A DNA stretch of 17,183 bases, from assembly GCA_036795455.1 (NCBI GenBank), contig DAIRET010000051.1:1-17183 (forward strand), written 5' to 3'. Source of the stretch: DAIRET01 sp036795455 (lineage in GTDB: Bacteria; Bacteroidota; Ignavibacteria; Ignavibacteriales; Ignavibacteriaceae). Shown here piece after piece: positions 14,486 to 17,183 of this stretch. Each line of letters starts with the position of its first letter. Within the stretch, counting starts at the first letter, position 1. The notes under the pieces are model-generated. The model saw only the letters and a program-made list of their open reading frames with translations, was not told the origin of the DNA and searched no databases. Made by a program: the position numbers and the translations under genes.

Positions 14486-15775
14486 TTAGATAACTGATTT
14501 TAACGATTCATAGTTTGCAGAGATTGTCTTTTCAATATCTTCATCAGTGTGCGCAGTGGAAATAAAATATGCTTCATACTGTGCCGGGGGAAGATAAATT
14601 CCGCGGTTCAGCATTTCATGGAAATACTTACCGTACTTTTGTGTATCGGAAGTTAATGCCGATTTGAAATCGACAACATTCTCTTCAGTGAAGAAAAGAC
14701 ACAACATTGAACCAACTCTATTTACAGCATACTGTTTTTTCAATGATTTTAAGTTCTCTTTAATACCGTTTTCAAGTTTTGACGATAATCTTTCAAGTTG
14801 ATGATAAATTCCGGGATTGTTTTTGATATGGGATAAAGCCGCAAATCCTGCAGCCATTGCCAGCGGATTCCCGCTCAGTGTACCGGCTTGATAAACCGGT
14901 CCGCTTGGAGCAACTGTTTGCATTACCTCTTTTTTACCGCCGAATGCACCAACAGGTAATCCTCCGCCGATTATCTTTCCGAATGTAGTTAAGTCGGCCT
15001 GAACCCCGGTAATCTCCTGAGCCCCTCCTTTTGCAAGCCTGAAACCTGTCATCACTTCGTCGAATATCAGAACAATATTTTCCTCGGAGCAGAGATTGCG
15101 TAACCCTTTCAAAAATTCATCCGAGCCTGCAACAACACCCATATTGCCTGCAATGGGTTCGACAATAATTGCAGCGATATTCCCTTTATGTTCTTCAACC
15201 AACTTTTTAACCGAATCAATATCGTTGAAATCAGATACGAGTGTGTCGGCAGCGTTGGCAGGAGTAACACCGGGACTTGTAGGAACTCCAAGCGTTAAAG
15301 CACCTGAACCGGCTTTAATCAGAAAATAATCTGCATGACCGTGATAGCATCCTTCAAACTTAATGATTTTGTTTTTACCTGTGAATCCTCTTGCAACACG
15401 TACGGCACTCATTGTTGCTTCCGTACCGCTGTTTACCATACGCACCATCTCAATTGACGGGACAAGTTCGGTTATTAGCAACGCCATTCTAACTTCAAGT
15501 TCTGAGGGGGTTCCGAAACTCACACCTCTTTCAATTGCCGCGTTCAATGCTTCCTGAATAAAGTTGGGATTATGCCCGAATAAATGTGGTCCCCAACTGC
15601 CGATGTAATCAATATATTCGTTACCGTCAACGTCATACATTTTTGAACCGGCACCACGTTCCATAAATATCGGATTGCCGCCGACCGACTTGAATGCTCT
15701 TACCGGTGAATTAACTCCACCCGGGATATATTTTTTTGCAATACTAAATAAATTTTCACTGATTGATGTGTTCAT
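14486..15775 (-). CDS. hemL: Glutamate-1-semialdehyde 2,1-aminomutase
   Basis: The 429-residue protein is the normal length for HemL, a PLP enzyme that converts glutamate-1-semialdehyde to 5-aminolevulinate in the C5 route to tetrapyrroles. Visible residues are IPGGVNSPVRAF at 17-28, SGTEA (116-120) for phosphate binding, YHGHADYF (144-151), D239 in IFDEVMTGFR (PLP ring nitrogen) and the Schiff-base K267 in TTFGKIIGGGLPVGA. AGTLSGNPLAMAAG follows. ATG 15775 has GAAAGG (15782-15787) 6 nt upstream on the coding strand. truA ends 20 nt before it, and the AhpD-like gene starts 24 nt after it. No other heme genes are in view, so it is detached from a hemABCD cluster here. Confidence 0.97.
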   Translation of the reverse strand: MNTSISENLFSIAKKYIPGGVNSPVRAFKSVGGNPIFMERGAGSKMYDVDGNEYIDYIGSWGPHLFGHNPNFIQEALNAAIERGVSFGTPSELEVRMALLITELVPSIEMVRMVNSGTEATMSAVRVARGFTGKNKIIKFEGCYHGHADYFLIKAGSGALTLGVPTSPGVTPANAADTLVSDFNDIDSVKKLVEEHKGNIAAIIVEPIAGNMGVVAGSDEFLKGLRNLCSEENIVLIFDEVMTGFRLAKGGAQEITGVQADLTTFGKIIGGGLPVGAFGGKKEVMQTVAPSGPVYQAGTLSGNPLAMAAGFAALSHIKNNPGIYHQLERLSSKLENGIKENLKSLKKQYAVNRVGSMLCLFFTEENVVDFKSALTSDTQKYGKYFHEMLNRGIYLPPAQYEAYFISTAHTDEDIEKTISANYESLKSVI

Positions 15776-15795
15776 TTTATACCTTTCAGATTAAA

Positions 15796-16572
15796 TCAAA
15801 TATTAAGTATGGGTAATATCTCTTTGTCATATTCTTCCCCTTTATACAAGACTTTTTGCAAGAAGAGTCCCGATGGCGGGGCTGTTAAATCTGCCGGTTC
15901 TGTTGAATGCTTTTCGAGGTAACTCAAAATATCGCTCTGATTTTTTTTGCCCCTTCCAACTTCAACGAGTACACCCACCATGCGTCTTACCATCTTCCAT
16001 AAAAAGTGGGAGCCGACTATTCTGATTAAAATTAAATTTCCATGTACTTTAATTTCAACCGATTCAATATAAACTTTGGTGGAAACGTCTTCAATATTTT
16101 TATCGGCAAAGGAAGAGAAGTCGTGTGTTCCTCTGAATAAATCTCCGGCAGATTTCATCCGTTCTACATCAAGATTATCTTTAACCCACCATGCAACGTT
16201 CTTTCCGAAAGCACATCTCCGTTTTAATATCTGGTAAAGATAAACACGCCGAACCGCGCTATGGCGGGCATGAAATTTATCTGAAACCGGCTCAATGCTC
16301 GCAACATTAATATCGTATGGTAAAAGGTCATTCATTTTATAATTGATAATATGAAGCGGCATATCGGTATTTACTTCAAGGTGGGCAACCTGTCCCAAGG
16401 CATGAACACCGCTGTCGGTTCTGCCGGAGCCTACGAGCACTACTTTTTTCTTTTCAAAAACTTTTTCGGCTGCGCCTACCAAACAGCCCTGTACGGTTTT
16501 TGCATCTCTCTGCACTTGCCAGCCGCTGTAACGGGAGCCGTCGTATTCAATTGTCAACTTAAATCTTGCCAT
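15796..16572 (-). CDS. truA: tRNA pseudouridine(38-40) synthase TruA
   Basis: The 258-residue protein has the TruA layout: IEYDGSRYSGWQVQ at 8-21, catalytic Asp D53 in GSGRTDSGVHALGQVAH, DINVASIEPVSDKFHARHSAVRRVYLYQI in the middle, and SHFLWKMVRRMVGVLVEVGRGK near the C-terminus. It isomerises uridines at positions 38-40 of the tRNA anticodon stem-loop. AGAGGTG (16581-16587 on the coding strand) lies 8 nt before the ATG and is a strong Shine-Dalgarno. It is first in the apparent truA-hemL-AhpD-like transcript. The 208 nt upstream hold no gene I can support. Confidence 0.97.
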   Translation of the reverse strand: MARFKLTIEYDGSRYSGWQVQRDAKTVQGCLVGAAEKVFEKKKVVLVGSGRTDSGVHALGQVAHLEVNTDMPLHIINYKMNDLLPYDINVASIEPVSDKFHARHSAVRRVYLYQILKRRCAFGKNVAWWVKDNLDVERMKSAGDLFRGTHDFSSFADKNIEDVSTKVYIESVEIKVHGNLILIRIVGSHFLWKMVRRMVGVLVEVGRGKKNQSDILSYLEKHSTEPADLTAPPSGLFLQKVLYKGEEYDKEILPILNI

Positions 16573-16721
16573 AAATAAATCACCTCTTTTTTAATGTATA
16601 ATGTAAGCATAAGATTAAAATGAAAAAAATATGATTTAATTATTCTGCTTTGGATAATCAAAAAATAGTTCCGTATCTCAACTTGTAGAATAAGAGGTAA
16701 CCAGTATTTATTCAGGGTTGC

Positions 16722-16745
16722 GGAACGGTGTTGCCGCACGGTTCC
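16722..16745. terminator. Possible terminator hairpin after the 3'-partial gene
   Basis: GGAAC (16722-16726) pairs with GTTCC (16741-16745); one G-G mismatch separates this from an inner GTG/CAC pairing around a short loop. It lies 35 nt downstream of the stop of the minus-strand gene at 16781 and may end that transcript. No T-run follows on the minus strand. Part of it is also a near-tandem 13-nt repeat (16718-16730 and 16731-16743, 11 of 13 bases equal). Confidence 0.35.
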
Positions 16746-16780
16746 ATTTTAATATCACTATTTTCTTTACTCAGTTACCA

Positions 16781-17183
16781 CTATTTATCCTTTAATGTTC
16801 CTCTAATAACAATTTTTTTTTCAGTGACAGGATCTTCCGCGAATACAAAAACATCCTTTTCGAATATTTGATAATCGTAAAACCAGAATTCAGTTGTAAA
16901 CAAAGTCTGTAAGTCGGTTCCGTTGTAATGCATCAAATGTGACACTCCATCACCATATACAAAAAAGTCTTTTTCGTTCCTACCAATGAAACCGTTCATG
17001 AATATACTACCAGGAAATTCCTTCCATAAAACCAATTCACCCTTGACAATTTTATGAATTTTCCTGTCAATTGTAATATAAATATCGTCTCCAATCGAAT
17101 GTACACCGGGAAATGGATAATCCGAATATATTTCTTTAACGGTGTGCCCATTAAATATGTAGAGTTTATAAAGGAAGCCGCTT
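16781..17183 (-). CDS. Unrecognised protein, possibly beta-propeller-like (5' end missing)
   Basis: The minus-strand frame is open from the window edge to a stop at 16781, giving about 134 visible C-terminal residues. I do not recognise the family. The chain is dense in short strands with aromatic and Gly/Asp turns, for example LYIFNGHTVKEIYSDYPFPGVHSIGDDIY, FVYGDGVSHLMHYNGTDLQTL and FVFAEDPVTEKKIVI. This looks like repeating blades of about 40 residues, each holding a 'YNG' or 'FNG' turn, as in beta-propellers. No T9SS C-terminal signal is present, the last residues being RGTLKDK. The TTG at 17033 is not the start, because coding-like sequence continues upstream to the edge. Confidence 0.6.
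   Translation of the reverse strand, partial: SGFLYKLYIFNGHTVKEIYSDYPFPGVHSIGDDIYITIDRKIHKIVKGELVLWKEFPGSIFMNGFIGRNEKDFFVYGDGVSHLMHYNGTDLQTLFTTEFWFYDYQIFEKDVFVFAEDPVTEKKIVIRGTLKDK

Noticed and set aside
16554..16739. 61-codon minus-strand frame upstream of truA
   Set aside because: It overlaps the truA ribosome site and start in another frame, has low-complexity AT-rich codons and matches nothing I recognise.

Overview
The window looks like an AT-rich chromosomal segment from a member of the Ignavibacteria / Chlorobi-side Bacteroidota. Three things point there: a cargo protein with the type IX secretion (T9SS) C-terminal signature containing NLYQNYPNPFNP, a PorV/PorQ-family outer-membrane protein, and possible Bacteroidota-type TAnnTTTG promoter elements. 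The assignment is inference from protein families; there is no rRNA, tRNA, CRISPR array, transposase or integrase in the window.

Layout. 1-1294 (+): the 3' part of a PAS histidine kinase, then a receiver-only response regulator. 1291-2325 (-): PorV-family outer-membrane protein, converging on the regulator. 2577-4376 (+): a small DUF2752 membrane protein, a TM2-domain protein and a membrane-anchored SpoIIE/RsbU-type PP2C phosphatase. 4528-6342 (+): YitT-family membrane protein, a stand-alone PAS protein and an EVE-domain protein. 6347-8352 (-): peptidase T and a WaaE-like family 2 glycosyltransferase. 8532-11935 (+): a T9SS-exported protein and the helicase RecG. 12216-14072 (+): a two-gene cassette, TcmP (three-Cys-motif partner) plus its DUF5131/Gp37-Gp68 three-Cys protein. 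14108-16572 (-): truA, hemL and a carboxymuconolactone decarboxylase/AhpD-like gene, apparently co-transcribed. 16781-17183 (-): the 3' end of an unrecognised, possibly beta-propeller-like protein.

Most genes are housekeeping (recG, truA, hemL, pepT) or typical of the lineage (PorV-like, T9SS cargo, YitT, EVE). The part that stands out is the TcmP-DUF5131 pair. It sits alone between recG and the truA-hemL cluster. Its first gene uses different proline codons from recG. One protein has methyltransferase-like motifs and a winged-helix-like tail, and the other carries a CX6CX2C cysteine cluster resembling radical-SAM or Fe-S proteins. This family pairing is known from annotation but, as far as I know, has no established function, so it is the best candidate here for a poorly described system.

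Several start codons were moved from the longest reading frame to better-supported sites: pepT to 8352, the glycosyltransferase to 7102, the T9SS cargo to 8532 and the PAS protein to 5474. Three genes (DUF2752, the SpoIIE phosphatase, recG) appear to start at GTG or TTG.
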